From Plantago ovata (taxonomy: Eukaryota > Streptophyta > Magnoliopsida > Lamiales > Plantaginaceae), in assembly GCA_028274465.1 (NCBI GenBank), contig CM051458.1, positions 25,745,566 through 25,809,565 of the forward strand: DNA of 64,000 bases, written 5' to 3'. The notes below the pieces were generated by a model that saw nothing but the letters and a program-made list of their open reading frames with translations, was not told the origin of the DNA and searched no databases. This document shows positions 13,501 to 23,030 of this stretch, piece by piece (position 1 is the stretch's first letter; the number at the start of each line of letters is the position of its first letter). The translations under genes were made by a program, and so were the position numbers.

Positions 13501-14223
13501 CTAGATTAGTTGTCTATTGATTCATTCATTCACTTTCTATTGCTTTAGGTAGATGAAGATACAATCCCATGTAAAGAATGAGTTGTATGTCTTCCCTTTA
13601 TCTAGAACAACAACTAGATCACTAGATTAGTTAGATTGCTATTTAGAGTGTTCCATTACGATATCCATTTCCTCAATCATAGGAGAGAACTAACTACAAG
13701 TACTGTAGTTGAAACTAACCTTTCCATTACCCTTACAAACTAGATTAGTTGTCTATTGATTCATTCATTCACTTTCTATTGCTTTAGGTAGATGAAGATA
13801 CGATCCCATGTAAAGAATGAGTTGTATGTCTTCCCTTTATCTAGAACAACAACTAGATCACTAGATTAGTTAGATTGCTATTTAGAGTGTTCCATTATGA
13901 TATCCCTTTCCTCAAACATAGGAGAGAACTAACTACAAGTACTGTAGTTGAAACTAACCTTTCCAGTACCCTTACAAACTAGATTAGTTGTTTATTGATT
14001 CATTCATTCACTTTCTATTGCTTTAGGTAGATGAAGATACGATCCCATGTAAAGAATGAGTTGTATGTCTTCCCTTTATCTAGAACAACAACTAGATCAC
14101 TAGATTAGTTAGATTGCTATTTAGAGTGTTCCATTATGATATCCCTTTCCTCAAACATAGGAGAGAACTAACTACAAGTACTATAGCTGAAACTAACCTT
14201 TTCATTACCCTTACAAACTAGAT

Positions 14224-14395
14224 GGGGATCCGAAATTGTTCTGATCACAGCCCGTTAATTGTTCGATGTTCTACCGGACATTTAAATGTCCCACGACCTT
14301 TCAGATCTCCTTGTATCTATTACGGAGGAATGAATCCTATCTTGGCCCAATCACTCACACCATATGCTTCCTAATGTACCCAACTCACACCATAT
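14224..14395. mobile_element. LINE/LTR chimeric fragment inside the satellite
   Basis: From 14224 to about 14306 the sequence equals the start of LINE b at 15461 (endonuclease end, coding ...SDHSPLIVRC...). From 14306 to 14384 it equals the copia LTR edge at 15543-15621. It then ends with a repeated tcacaccatat (14354-14365 region and 14385-14395) and returns to satellite at 'acataggag'. Both copies are preceded by the same odd satellite variant 'ccttttcattaccc', and the offset between them is 1237 bp. This is therefore a duplication of the LINE b left edge, not an independent insertion. Confidence 0.9.
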
Positions 14396-15460
14396 ACATA
14401 GGAGAGAACTAACTACAAGTACTAGAGTTATACACACAATCAAATAAGAAGTTCCCTTGCTTCCTTAATGAGAAAGTTAAAGAGTCCATTAAAACTAACC
14501 TATCTATTGTGCTTACTAACTAGATGATTCATTCATCCACTTTATATTGCTTTATGTAGATGAAAGATACAATGCCATGTAAAGAATGAGTTGTATGTAT
14601 AGAACAACTACTAGATCACTAGATTAGTTGGATTGCTATTTAGAGTGTTCCATTATGATATCCATTTCCTCAAACATAGGAGAGAACTAACTACAAGTAC
14701 TGTAGTTGAAACTAACCTTTCCATTACCCTTACAAACTAGATTAGTTGTCTATTGATTCATTCATTCACTTTCTATTGCTTTAGGTAGATGAAAGATACA
14801 ATCCCATGTAAAGAATGAGTTGTATGTCTTCCCTTTATCTAGAACAACAACTACATCACTAGATTAGTTAGATTGCTATTTAGAGTGTTCCATTATGATA
14901 TCCCTTTCTCAAACATAGGAGAGAACTAACTACAAGTACTATAGCTGAAACTAACCTTTCCATTACCCTTACAAACTAGATTAGTTGTCTATTGATTCAT
15001 TCATTCACTTTCTATTGCTTTAGGTAGATGAAAGATACAATCCCATGTAAAGAATGAGTTGTATGTCTTCCCTTTATCGAGAACAACAACTAGATCACTA
15101 GATTAGTTAGATTGCTATTTAGAGTGTTCCATTATGATATCCATTTCCTCAAACATAGGAGAGAACTAACTACAAGTACTGTAGTTGAAACTAACCTTTC
15201 CAGTACCCTTACAAACTAGATTAGTTGTTTATTGATTCATTCATTCAGTTTCTATTGCTTTAGGTAGATGAAGATACGATCCCATGTAAAGAATGAGTTG
15301 TATGTCTTCCCTTTATCTAGAACAAAAACTAGATCACTAGATTAGTTAGATTGCTATTTAGAGTGTTCCATTATGATATCCCTTTCCTCAAACATAGGAG
15401 AGAACTAACTACAAGTACTATAGCTGAAACTAACCTTTTCATTACCCTTACAAACTAGAT

Positions 15461-15543
15461 GGGGATCCGAAATTGTTCTGATCACAGCCCGTTAATTGTT
15501 CGATGTTCTACCGGACATTTAAATGTCCCACGACCTTTCAGAT
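15461..15543 (+). mobile_element. LINE b, left fragment (endonuclease C-terminus)
   Basis: Encodes the end of the LINE endonuclease, GIRNCSDHSPLIVRCSTGHL and onward; the SDHSPL motif is a known endonuclease signature. The satellite flank ends ...caaactagat at 15460. This is the true 5' end of a 5'-truncated insertion. The reading frame is cut at about 15543 by copia LTR sequence and resumes in LINE b at 32648, where 45 bp are repeated. It lacks ORF1 and most of the endonuclease. Confidence 0.9.
15499..15543. repeat. 45-bp duplication flanking the copia block, left copy
   Basis: Identical to 32648-32692. It is LINE coding sequence and holds a perfect 16-bp palindrome GGACATTTAAATGTCC at 15513-15528 (the right copy is at 32662-32677). 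It brackets the 17.1-kb copia-derived block like a very long target-site duplication; copia integration normally leaves 5 bp. Confidence 0.92.
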
Positions 15544-16187
15544 CTCCTTGTATCTATTACGGAGGAATGAATCCTATCTTGGCCCAATCACTCACACCAT
15601 ATGCTTCCTAATGTACCCAACGCATGCCGTATCTACCCTACTTTAAGAGTGCAAGCGTTGCGCATGGTCAAAGTACATTATTCCACATATGATGTAGTAT
15701 TGGCCTCAAGTCTAAGGACTACTAACATCACCCTACACACCGAAACTACCATAGACACTTAAATAGCTTTACCAAATGGTTTCTCGGTTGGGCATGCCAA
15801 CACTCTCCAAAGTGTCCATATGTTCATCATGAATAACCAAGTTCATTCGTAGCAGTGAGACCTACTACATCCTCGAAGGATCTAATGCAACATATGCTAG
15901 CTTCAATCGCATCATTGATATCCCGTATCTCAATGACCTTCAGCTAGTGGCTTATTTTAGGACTTAATTATTGACACACAAGCTCCCACTAACTTGGTGA
16001 TTACCTTAAGTCCTTGGGAACATTTTATCGAATAATTCAAACAACCAAATAATGTATTCATAAAATGTAATGCCAATTGTATTTAATAATGTATAGATAA
16101 ATGAACATAAATAAATAACAATAACTGAATGTAATCAAGTACATATTGTCCCTATCGTAGGTTGTCTCTAGGACATATATACTTTCA
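15543..16187 (-). mobile_element. Copia element 1: truncated 3' LTR
   Basis: Minus-strand LTR starting TGAAAGTATATATGTCC at 16187 and running leftwards for 645 bp until it meets LINE sequence at 15543. Comparison with the complete LTR at 22493-25501 shows that only the first third (the U3 end) remains. The LTR edge with LINE b shares about one base of microhomology. The segment also forms most of the left arm of a perfect inverted repeat with 21728-22410. Confidence 0.9.
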
Positions 16188-16201
16188 ATCTCCCACTTGG
16201 C
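16188..16201 (-). promoter_or_regulatory. Polypurine tract of copia element 1
   Basis: Minus-strand GCCAAGTGGGAGAT lies between the gag-pol stop codon (TAG, 16202-16204) and the LTR start TGAAAG. A purine-rich run directly before the 3' LTR is the expected primer for plus-strand DNA synthesis. The same tract is seen at 25502-25515 and, inverted, at about 21752-21765. Confidence 0.8.
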
Positions 16202-19200
16202 CTAGAGCCAATCACCTACGTGTCTAACACCTATGTTGTTGAAATGTCTAACATGTTTGTCAATGTTCAACACCTTGGTGAAAGGATCTGCCACATTTTC
16301 CTCAGTGGAAACTCGTTCTATAGATACTTCCCCTCTAGCTATCATCTCTCTAATTAGATGATACTTCCTAGGTACATGCTTATTCTTGTTAGTGGATCTT
16401 GGTTCCTTTGCTTGTGCAACAGCGCCTTCGTTGTCGCAGTAGACCGTTATAGGACTACTATTAGGAACTACCCCTAGTTCCTTTAGGAATTCTGAAATCC
16501 AGACAGCCTCCTTTGAGGCTTCTGCAGCAGCAATGTACTCGGATTCGGTCGTAGAATCAGCCAAGGTGGATTGCTTTGAACTCTTCCAAGTGACGGCTCC
16601 ACCATTGAGTGTAAACACATACCCAGTTTGTGATTTGTAGTCGTCTGGGTCCGATTGAAAACCGGCATCGACATAACCACTCATTCGCAACTCTTGTTGT
16701 CCACCATATACCAGAAAGGAATCTTTAGTTCTTCTAAGATACTTAAGAATTGCTTTCACAGCTGTCCAGTGTTTCATACCTGGATTCTGTTGGTGTCGAC
16801 AAGTACAGCTAAGCGCATATGCCACATCTGGCCTTGTACAATTCATGGCATACATGATAGATCCAATAGCTGACACATATGGGATTCTTTTCATGTGTTC
16901 GATTTCCTCATCTGTAGAAGGACTATCCTTCGAAGTGAGAGCAACGCCATGTCTAGCTGGTAAGAAACCTTTATTGGATCCATCCATATTAAAGCGTTTC
17001 ACTATTTTGTCGACATATGTGGACTGTGACAACCCTAACAATCTTCGGGATCTATCCCTATGGATTTTGATTCCAAGAATGTAACAGGCTTCACCTAAGT
17101 CTTTCATCGAGAAAGTCTTAGATAGCCACTCCTTTGTGGATCGTAACATTTGGATATTGTTTCCCATGATTAATATGTCATCAACATATATAACCATGAA
17201 AACAATTCCAGCATCGCTGCGTTTAACATAAACGCATGGATCTTCTGCACATCTGATGTAGTCAAACGATTTGACTGCCTCATCAAAGCGAATATTCCAA
17301 CTCCTTGAGGCTTGCTTTAGTCCATAAATGGATCTCTTTAGCTTGCAAACTAATTTGGGATTTGACTTAGATGTAAAGCCTTCAGGTTGTATCATATACA
17401 CCTCTTCCTCGAGATTTCCGTTAAGGAAAGCAGTTTTCACATCCATCTGCCAAATCTCATAATCATAGTATGCTGCTATAGCAAGTAAAATTCGAATAGA
17501 CTTAAGCTTGGCTACTGGTGAAAAGGTTTCGTCATAATCGATACCATATCGTTGACTATAACCTTTCGCCACCAGCCTAGCCTTGTATGTCTGTATGTTG
17601 CCATCAGCATCTGTTTTCCTCTTGAAAACCCATTTGCAACCGATAGGTCTAACCCCTTCTGGTGCATCAACCAAGTCCCATACTTGATTCTCATACATTG
17701 AGTCTATTTCGGATTTCATGGCTTCTTGCCACCTTCTTGAATCAATGTCCAACATTGCTTCTTTGTAAGTCTTAGGGTCATCTTTGTGAGATAAATCAAG
17801 TTCAAACTTGTCATCCTCCAAGAGTAAACTTATCTTCTTGGAAGCTCTCACTTCTAACCTTTTAGACCGACGGAGTGCGGGTTTGTTTGGTTGTGCTGGC
17901 TGTATATTCTGATTGTGAGATGGTTCAACTTGTTCAATTTGTTGAACAGTTGAAGGCGGGTCAGATGCAACAGTTGCACGTGGTTCAGGTGCAACGGTTG
18001 CAACTGTATCCTGGGGAGTTAATTCTGACATGACCTGTTGAACCGTTCCAGTCGGTTCAGTCAATGTCGGCTCGGTAGGGGCATTTTGGGAATTAGTCAA
18101 ATTTCCTAAAATGCTCCCACTGGCTGGCAGATATCTTCCCAGAGATGTGCTCGAGCCATAAGATCCTCCTTGAGCTCCCACTGAATCATTGTCATAACTA
18201 TTTGACAATTCATTAACCTCAATGTTATTTTCTTGTTCTTGGATTTCCTCGAGTTCTATCTCATTTCTACTATGTTGCTTGAAGACATAATCATCTTCCA
18301 GAAAGGCAGCCTGTCTGGAAACAATGATGTTATGTTCCTCAGGCAGATAGAAGTAGTAACCCTTGGTTTCCTTAGGATATCCAATAAAATAACATTTCTC
18401 ACTTCTGGGTTCCAGTTTCCCTGCGAGCATTATTTTCACATATGCTGGACAACCCCAGGCATGCATATGTGAAAGACTTGGCTTCTTGCCATACCATAAC
18501 TCATATGGTGTTTTCTCGACTGATTTGGATGGAACCCTATTCAGAATATATATTGAGTCTAGTGACGCGTATCCCCATAAGAAGATTGGAAGAGTTGTGA
18601 AATTCATCATGGATCTTACCATGTCTAACAAAGTTCGATTTCTCCTCTCAGAAACACCATTCATTTGTGGTGTACCTGGTGGAGTCCATTGTGATTGAAT
18701 TCCATTAAGCTTTAAGTAATCCAAGAATTCCTTACTTAAGTATTCTCCTCCTCGATCTGATCGAAGAGTCTTAATACTTCCTTCAAGTTGTTTCTCTACT
18801 TCAACCTTATATTCTTTGAATTTCTCAAAAGCTTCAGATTTGTGTTTCATAAGATACACATAGCCAAATCTAGAGAAATCATCGGTAAAGGTTATGAAGT
18901 AAGAATACCCACCCCTAGCTTGAGTTTTAAAAGGTCCACACACATCAGAGTGAACTAACTCAAGTACTTGTTTAGCACGAGTACCCTTTCCGGAAAAAGG
19001 TTTCTTGATCATTTTTCCTTTAAGACATGATTCACAATTCCCATATGATTCAAAATCAAATGGTGCTAAATAGTCTAACTTTCTTAACCTTGCAATTCTT
19101 GTCTCATTAATGTGACCAAGTCTACAATGCCACAAGTAAGTGATATTTCTTGAATTATCAAGCTTTGGTCGTTTGTTTTGTATATGAAATAAATTATGTC

Positions 19201-20461
19201 TACATTCAAGTAAGTACAAACCATTCATAAGAGGAGCATTTCCAACATCAATACCATTATGCGAAAAATAACAATTATTATTGGCAAAACGGAAGGAAAA
19301 CCCTTCATTGTCTAACATAGGAATGGAAATAATGTTTCTTACAATAGAAGGAACGAAATAACAATTATTCAGTTCTAAAACAAAACCCGAGGGTAAATTT
19401 AATCTATAAGTTCCAACACGTAGGGCAGCAACGGACGATCCATTTTCTACGCGTAGATCAATTTCCCTTGGTCTAACCTGTCGGCTATCAATGAGCCCCT
19501 GCAAATTGTTACAAATGTGTGAGCCACAAGCAGTATCTAATACCCAACAATTCGAGTTTTGTGTAGACATATTTATCTCAATGACAAACATACCTTGATG
19601 GGAGCCAGATGCACCATGCGTGGTCACAACTCCATCAGCAATTGCCTTTGGGCAATCTCTCTTCCAGTGTCCTTTCTGCTTGCAGTAAAGACACGTATCC
19701 TTCTCCATGTTCACCACCTTCTTCTGATTTCCAGCCTTACGCTTAAAAACCTTAGCCTTAGGTCCAATCTTTGGCTTCTTGGTTTGCTTAGTCTTACCCT
19801 TTGAGCCATAGCCCTTAGGGTGAGCCTTCGCAGATGATCCAACCAACATAACAGACTTCTTCTTAGGTTGAGCCTGTTCATAGGTCTTAAGCATATTGTG
19901 GATTTCAGGAAGTGTAGCATCCTTGGCATTCATATTGTAATTCATGATGAATGTGGAATATGAATCCGGCAATGATTGAAGGATGATAATGACTGAAACA
20001 CGGTTCTCAAATTTGATTCCAGCAGTTGCCAGTTTCTCAATGAGTCCAATCATCTTGAGCACGTGTTCAGATACATTTCCTCCTTCAGACATCCTCATTT
20101 TGAAGATTTCTCTAAGAAGATCAAATTCAACACTCTTAGAAACAGTTCCAAAGAGGCTTTTGAGGTGCACGAGCATTTCATATGGCATCATGTTTTCATG
20201 TTGCCTTTGCAGCTCCATAGTCATTGCAGCTAGCATAACACACTGTGCATTAGCAGCATCATCTTTGTGCTTCTGGTGAGCAACTTTGTCAAACTTAGCA
20301 AGCTCAGCAGCAGCAGTAGGAGGAGTGGGGATTGGCTCGTCCAAGACGTACTCAATTTTCTCTTGCCTAAGCACCAAACAAATGTTACGGATCCAATCCA
20401 TAAAGTTTGGACCAGTAAGAGTGCATTTCTCCAAGATCATTCTTATGGATAAATTGGCCAT
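16202..20461 (-). CDS. Ty1/copia gag-pol polyprotein, intact
   Basis: A 1419-residue single ORF encoding all functions of a copia retrotransposon. In order: a UBN2-type Gag (about 1-210); a CCHC zinc knuckle CLYCKQKGHWKRDC (257-270); an aspartic protease with LDTACGSH (catalytic D309); the GAG-pre-integrase zinc region (LWHCRLGH...CESC); an integrase core with D506, D569 and E605, spaced D-35-E; a proline/threonine-rich linker (about 780-880); RT with YVDD (1092-1095); and RNase H with D1265 (YVDAGFQSD), TTESEY, YCDNEGA and VADPFTK. The length and residue set look complete, so the protein could be active. The element around it is not intact: the 3' LTR is truncated and the 5' LTR is replaced by an inverted LTR fragment. 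The ATG at 20461 precedes a typical copia Gag start (LTGPNF.DW). Confidence 0.97.
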   Translation of the reverse strand: MANLSIRMILEKCTLTGPNFMDWIRNICLVLRQEKIEYVLDEPIPTPPTAAAELAKFDKVAHQKHKDDAANAQCVMLAAMTMELQRQHENMMPYEMLVHLKSLFGTVSKSVEFDLLREIFKMRMSEGGNVSEHVLKMIGLIEKLATAGIKFENRVSVIIILQSLPDSYSTFIMNYNMNAKDATLPEIHNMLKTYEQAQPKKKSVMLVGSSAKAHPKGYGSKGKTKQTKKPKIGPKAKVFKRKAGNQKKVVNMEKDTCLYCKQKGHWKRDCPKAIADGVVTTHGASGSHQGMFVIEINMSTQNSNCWVLDTACGSHICNNLQGLIDSRQVRPREIDLRVENGSSVAALRVGTYRLNLPSGFVLELNNCYFVPSIVRNIISIPMLDNEGFSFRFANNNCYFSHNGIDVGNAPLMNGLYLLECRHNLFHIQNKRPKLDNSRNITYLWHCRLGHINETRIARLRKLDYLAPFDFESYGNCESCLKGKMIKKPFSGKGTRAKQVLELVHSDVCGPFKTQARGGYSYFITFTDDFSRFGYVYLMKHKSEAFEKFKEYKVEVEKQLEGSIKTLRSDRGGEYLSKEFLDYLKLNGIQSQWTPPGTPQMNGVSERRNRTLLDMVRSMMNFTTLPIFLWGYASLDSIYILNRVPSKSVEKTPYELWYGKKPSLSHMHAWGCPAYVKIMLAGKLEPRSEKCYFIGYPKETKGYYFYLPEEHNIIVSRQAAFLEDDYVFKQHSRNEIELEEIQEQENNIEVNELSNSYDNDSVGAQGGSYGSSTSLGRYLPASGSILGNLTNSQNAPTEPTLTEPTGTVQQVMSELTPQDTVATVAPEPRATVASDPPSTVQQIEQVEPSHNQNIQPAQPNKPALRRSKRLEVRASKKISLLLEDDKFELDLSHKDDPKTYKEAMLDIDSRRWQEAMKSEIDSMYENQVWDLVDAPEGVRPIGCKWVFKRKTDADGNIQTYKARLVAKGYSQRYGIDYDETFSPVAKLKSIRILLAIAAYYDYEIWQMDVKTAFLNGNLEEEVYMIQPEGFTSKSNPKLVCKLKRSIYGLKQASRSWNIRFDEAVKSFDYIRCAEDPCVYVKRSDAGIVFMVIYVDDILIMGNNIQMLRSTKEWLSKTFSMKDLGEACYILGIKIHRDRSRRLLGLSQSTYVDKIVKRFNMDGSNKGFLPARHGVALTSKDSPSTDEEIEHMKRIPYVSAIGSIMYAMNCTRPDVAYALSCTCRHQQNPGMKHWTAVKAILKYLRRTKDSFLVYGGQQELRMSGYVDAGFQSDPDDYKSQTGYVFTLNGGAVTWKSSKQSTLADSTTESEYIAAAEASKEAVWISEFLKELGVVPNSSPITVYCDNEGAVAQAKEPRSTNKNKHVPRKYHLIREMIARGEVSIERVSTEENVADPFTKVLNIDKHVRHFNNIGVRHVGDWL

Positions 20462-21039
20462 CTTTTCAGACCTAGAGAAGTAAATAAATAAAACTGTAAT
20501 TAAAACTCTAAAATTAATTTCTATGATTACAATCAGCGACTAAATAAACTAGGACTTTAGCTTTATTTAGTTCTCACTATTTTCACATACTCTTGACCCC
20601 TATAGAGAGTACGAACGATTATCTTATAATTGTTGTAGTGAGCCAAGATCCATGCTTGCACTATTATAGCCCCAGCTATGGCTGATCACTATAATAGTCA
20701 AACAGGTAGGTCTCCAAACCAATTGTACAATACAACTCTTGGTTGATCAAAACTATTTTGATCGATGTCCCTAAATTATGCCTGACGCTATGGCGACTCG
20801 ACATAATTCAAGTAAGTCATAACCATCACACGGCACCAACAATGGTCCTATGAAAGCAACTTTCTTACGGCAAACAGAGCAAGCACTATGGTGCATATTA
20901 CTCATGAGATTAGTAAGTCCATTTAACCTTCAATTATGATGGGTGACATCATGCGATTTACTCGAGACTTAAATTGGTTGGGGAACCTTTAAACGGGGTA
21001 TTTAATCGCTTGACCAAGATCCCTAACATGCATCACATA

Positions 21040-21195
21040 ATGGGTGCCGCCTACCCAAGGCTCATGCAATGCGGTCTAACAAGTAATGAGTGCCGCCTAC
21101 TCATACATATCAATTGCGGACTAGCAAGTAATGGGTGCCGCCTACCCATGCATATGACAGATGCGGTCCGGAACTAATGGGTGCCGCCTACCCAT
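21040..21195. repeat. Four-unit hairpin array in the copia leader
   Basis: Four units of about 46 bp, with hairpins at 21040-21058, 21086-21104, 21131-21149 and 21177-21195. Each has stem ATGGGT/ACCCAT around a constant gccgcct. Unit 2 reads ATGAGT/ACTCAT, so both arms changed together. Unit 1 has lost one pair (accca-a). Linkers share 'atgcgg(t/a)c'. The same array is found at 30941-31092. Confidence 0.85.
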
Positions 21196-21590
21196 ACAAT
21201 AAATGCGGACTAACAATATTTAAATACAATATTTAAATAATTAAATTGCTCATGTTGACATACAATACATATGATACAACCAAGTTGGAGCATATAAGTA
21301 GTTGTTGTGGATCATTATCATTATATGTAAATCAAAATCTAATTTATAAATTCTCCAAGAATTTCCAAAATATTTAAAACAAGTTTTAATAATAACATAA
21401 TCTTCCAAAGCATTACATTACTATTAAAATGTAGTTTATAAACTATTTATAAACTAACAAACATGTTACTAAATATTATAAACTAATATTTATGTTTTCA
21501 AACATTTTAATCACTTTCCAAAGTATTAATAGGGTTTAAATGTAATTTATAAACCATTTATAAATTAAATAACAAGTTTCTAAAAGTTTC

Positions 21591-21650
21591 TAGCGTAGTT
21601 GGTTTAGTGCTAACTAGTTCAACCTAGAGGTCTCAAGTTCGAACCCCACC
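21591..21650 (+). other. tRNA-like sequence with A and B boxes
   Basis: TAGCGTAGTTGG (21591-21602) fits the Pol III A box TRGCNNARYNGG, and GTTCGAACC (21637-21645) fits the B box. The 34-bp spacing suits a tRNA-derived unit. No convincing acceptor stem or T-stem forms, so this is not a functional tRNA; it may be a SINE head or a leader motif. It is absent at the equivalent place in the element 2 leader. Confidence 0.5.
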
Positions 21651-21727
21651 TTTCCCACCTTTTTAACTTTTATCGTTTGGTTTTTCATTTCGACTCCTAG
21701 ATAGTAACTACTCTGATAATTTACTCC

Positions 21728-22410
21728 AGACACGTAGGTGATTGGCTCTAGGCCAAGTGGGAGATTGAAAGTATATATGTCCTAGAGACAACCTACGATA
21801 GGGACAATATGTACTTGATTACATTCAGTTATTGTTATTTATTTATGTTCATTTATCTATACATTATTAAATACAATTGGCATTACATTTTATGAATACA
21901 TTATTTGGTTGTTTGAATTATTCGATAAAATGTTCCCAAGGACTTAAGGTAATCACCAAGTTAGTGGGAGCTTGTGTGTCAATAATTAAGTCCTAAAATA
22001 AGCCACTAGCTGAAGGTCATTGAGATACGGGATATCAATGATGCGATTGAAGCTAGCATATGTTGCATTAGATCCTTCGAGGATGTAGTAGGTCTCACTG
22101 CTACGAATGAACTTGGTTATTCATGATGAACATATGGACACTTTGGAGAGTGTTGGCATGCCCAACCGAGAAACCATTTGGTAAAGCTATTTAAGTGTCT
22201 ATGGTAGTTTCGGTGTGTAGGGTGATGTTAGTAGTCCTTAGACTTGAGGCCAATACTACATCATATGTGGAATAATGTACTTTGACCATGCGCAACGCTT
22301 GCACTCTTAAAGTAGGGTAGATACGGCATGCGTTGGGTACATTAGGAAGCATATGGTGTGAGTGATTGGGCCAAGATAGGATTCATTCCTCCGTAATAGA
22401 TACAAGGAGA
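21728..22410. repeat. 683-bp inverted repeat, right arm
   Basis: Reverse complement of 15543-16225. Reading plus, it starts with the last codons of gag-pol, passes through the polypurine tract and enters an LTR at TG 21766. It lies next to the primer-binding-like sequence of element 1, so the two arms point towards each other around an intact gag-pol gene. Confidence 0.95.
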
Positions 22411-22492
22411 GAATACTCACTTCTCATATTAGTGCGATCATAAAACCGGTGGCCACCGTATGTGAATATGTCAAAATGGTGTTTGGTACCAC
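21766..22492 (+). mobile_element. Plus-oriented copia LTR fragment
   Basis: 727 bp of LTR in the opposite orientation to element 1. It continues 82 bp past the end of the inverted-repeat arm, as gaatactcacttc..., which matches the complete LTR at about 24785-24870 on the other strand. It stops at 22492, exactly where another LTR begins with TG. It may be the remains of a third, plus-strand element into which element 2 inserted, or the product of aberrant reverse transcription. Confidence 0.8.
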
Positions 22493-23030
22493 TGTTAGTA
22501 TATAGGAAATTACCTCTAAGGTTAATGCAGCGGAATTCGAAAATTTCCTACATGAATCGTTGATTGAATGATTATTTAACATGCTCCATACAAATGACTT
22601 ACCCGTTATCCAGCTTCCAGCTTCCATGAATCATTGATCTAATCATGATTTTGTTCTTCAAAGAACAATTGATGATCTTCTAAAGAATCTGACTGAACTC
22701 AAAACAATTCTAAGCTGCCTGCGTACCCTCAGGATCAAGTCAAACGTAGTTCAATTCTTGGTTGATGAATTCTCCATGGATGCTAGTAAATCCATATTCA
22801 AATCTACATTAAGCAAAACAATAAATCTCAAAGATCATAATAAAATGAGAATTGATCAAAGAAGAAAAGAAAAGAGTTAGAACGAATACAACCGTGTAGA
22901 AGAAACCCAAAAGATGAAGAAAGCTCTTAGCCACACCCCAACAACAACATGTTTCATCATTCAGCTATGAGAGATACTGCGGCCGCAGCAAGATATAGAT
23001 AAAACGCTGATTAGGTATTTCGCATGGGCC

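Larger units (their letters stand above)
6680..15460. repeat. Satellite array II (left part), A monomers with B monomers
   Basis: About 35 monomers. Most are A (about 240 bp), in subtypes marked by private variants: ctatagctg, ccagtaccc with cattcag, and cattacgatatcc with caatcatagg. B monomers of about 278 bp start at 7271, 8267, 9501 and 12653, spaced 996, 1234 and 3152 bp; these equal one B plus 3, 4 and 12 A monomers. A further B begins truncated at 14396. The ordered set B, A with ctacatc, A with tcgagaac, A with ccagtaccc, A with ctatagctg occurs at 9501 and again at 14396. The array is broken at 14224-14395 by a chimeric insert and ends at LINE b. Confidence 0.95.
15543..16225. repeat. 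683-bp inverted repeat, left arm
   Basis: The reverse complement of this segment matches 21728-22410 in every part I checked, with equal length (683 bp). It spans the last codons of gag-pol, the polypurine tract and 645 bp of LTR. Confidence 0.95.
20462..21727 (-). other. Copia element 1 leader (5' untranslated region)
   Basis: About 1.27 kb of non-coding leader upstream of gag, read on the minus strand. It aligns with the leader of element 2 from 29560 on, including the blocks tgcctgacgctatggcgact and ctcatgagattag. It contains two long stems: ACTAAATAAA with TTTATTTAGT near 20540-20570, and ACTATTATAG (20660-20669) with CTATAATAGT (20689-20698). A four-unit hairpin array follows, then about 350 bp of AT-rich DNA. 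Near 21705-21720 the minus strand reads TTATCAGAGTAG, which resembles part of the initiator-Met tRNA primer-binding sequence TGGTATCAGAGC. Beyond that, LTR DNA appears in the wrong orientation. Confidence 0.75.

Noticed and set aside
21591..21650. Functional tRNA gene
   Set aside because: A and B boxes are present but the acceptor, T and anticodon stems do not fold convincingly.
15543..22492. Autointegration product of the copia element
   Set aside because: Autointegration would leave LTR termini (TG or CA) at the new joints. The inverted arm instead begins inside the end of gag-pol.
22977..22988. CTGCGGCCGCAG perfect palindrome with a rare-cutter site; possible vector or adaptor contamination
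   Set aside because: It sits within continuous LTR sequence with no vector-like flank. A chance palindrome is more likely.
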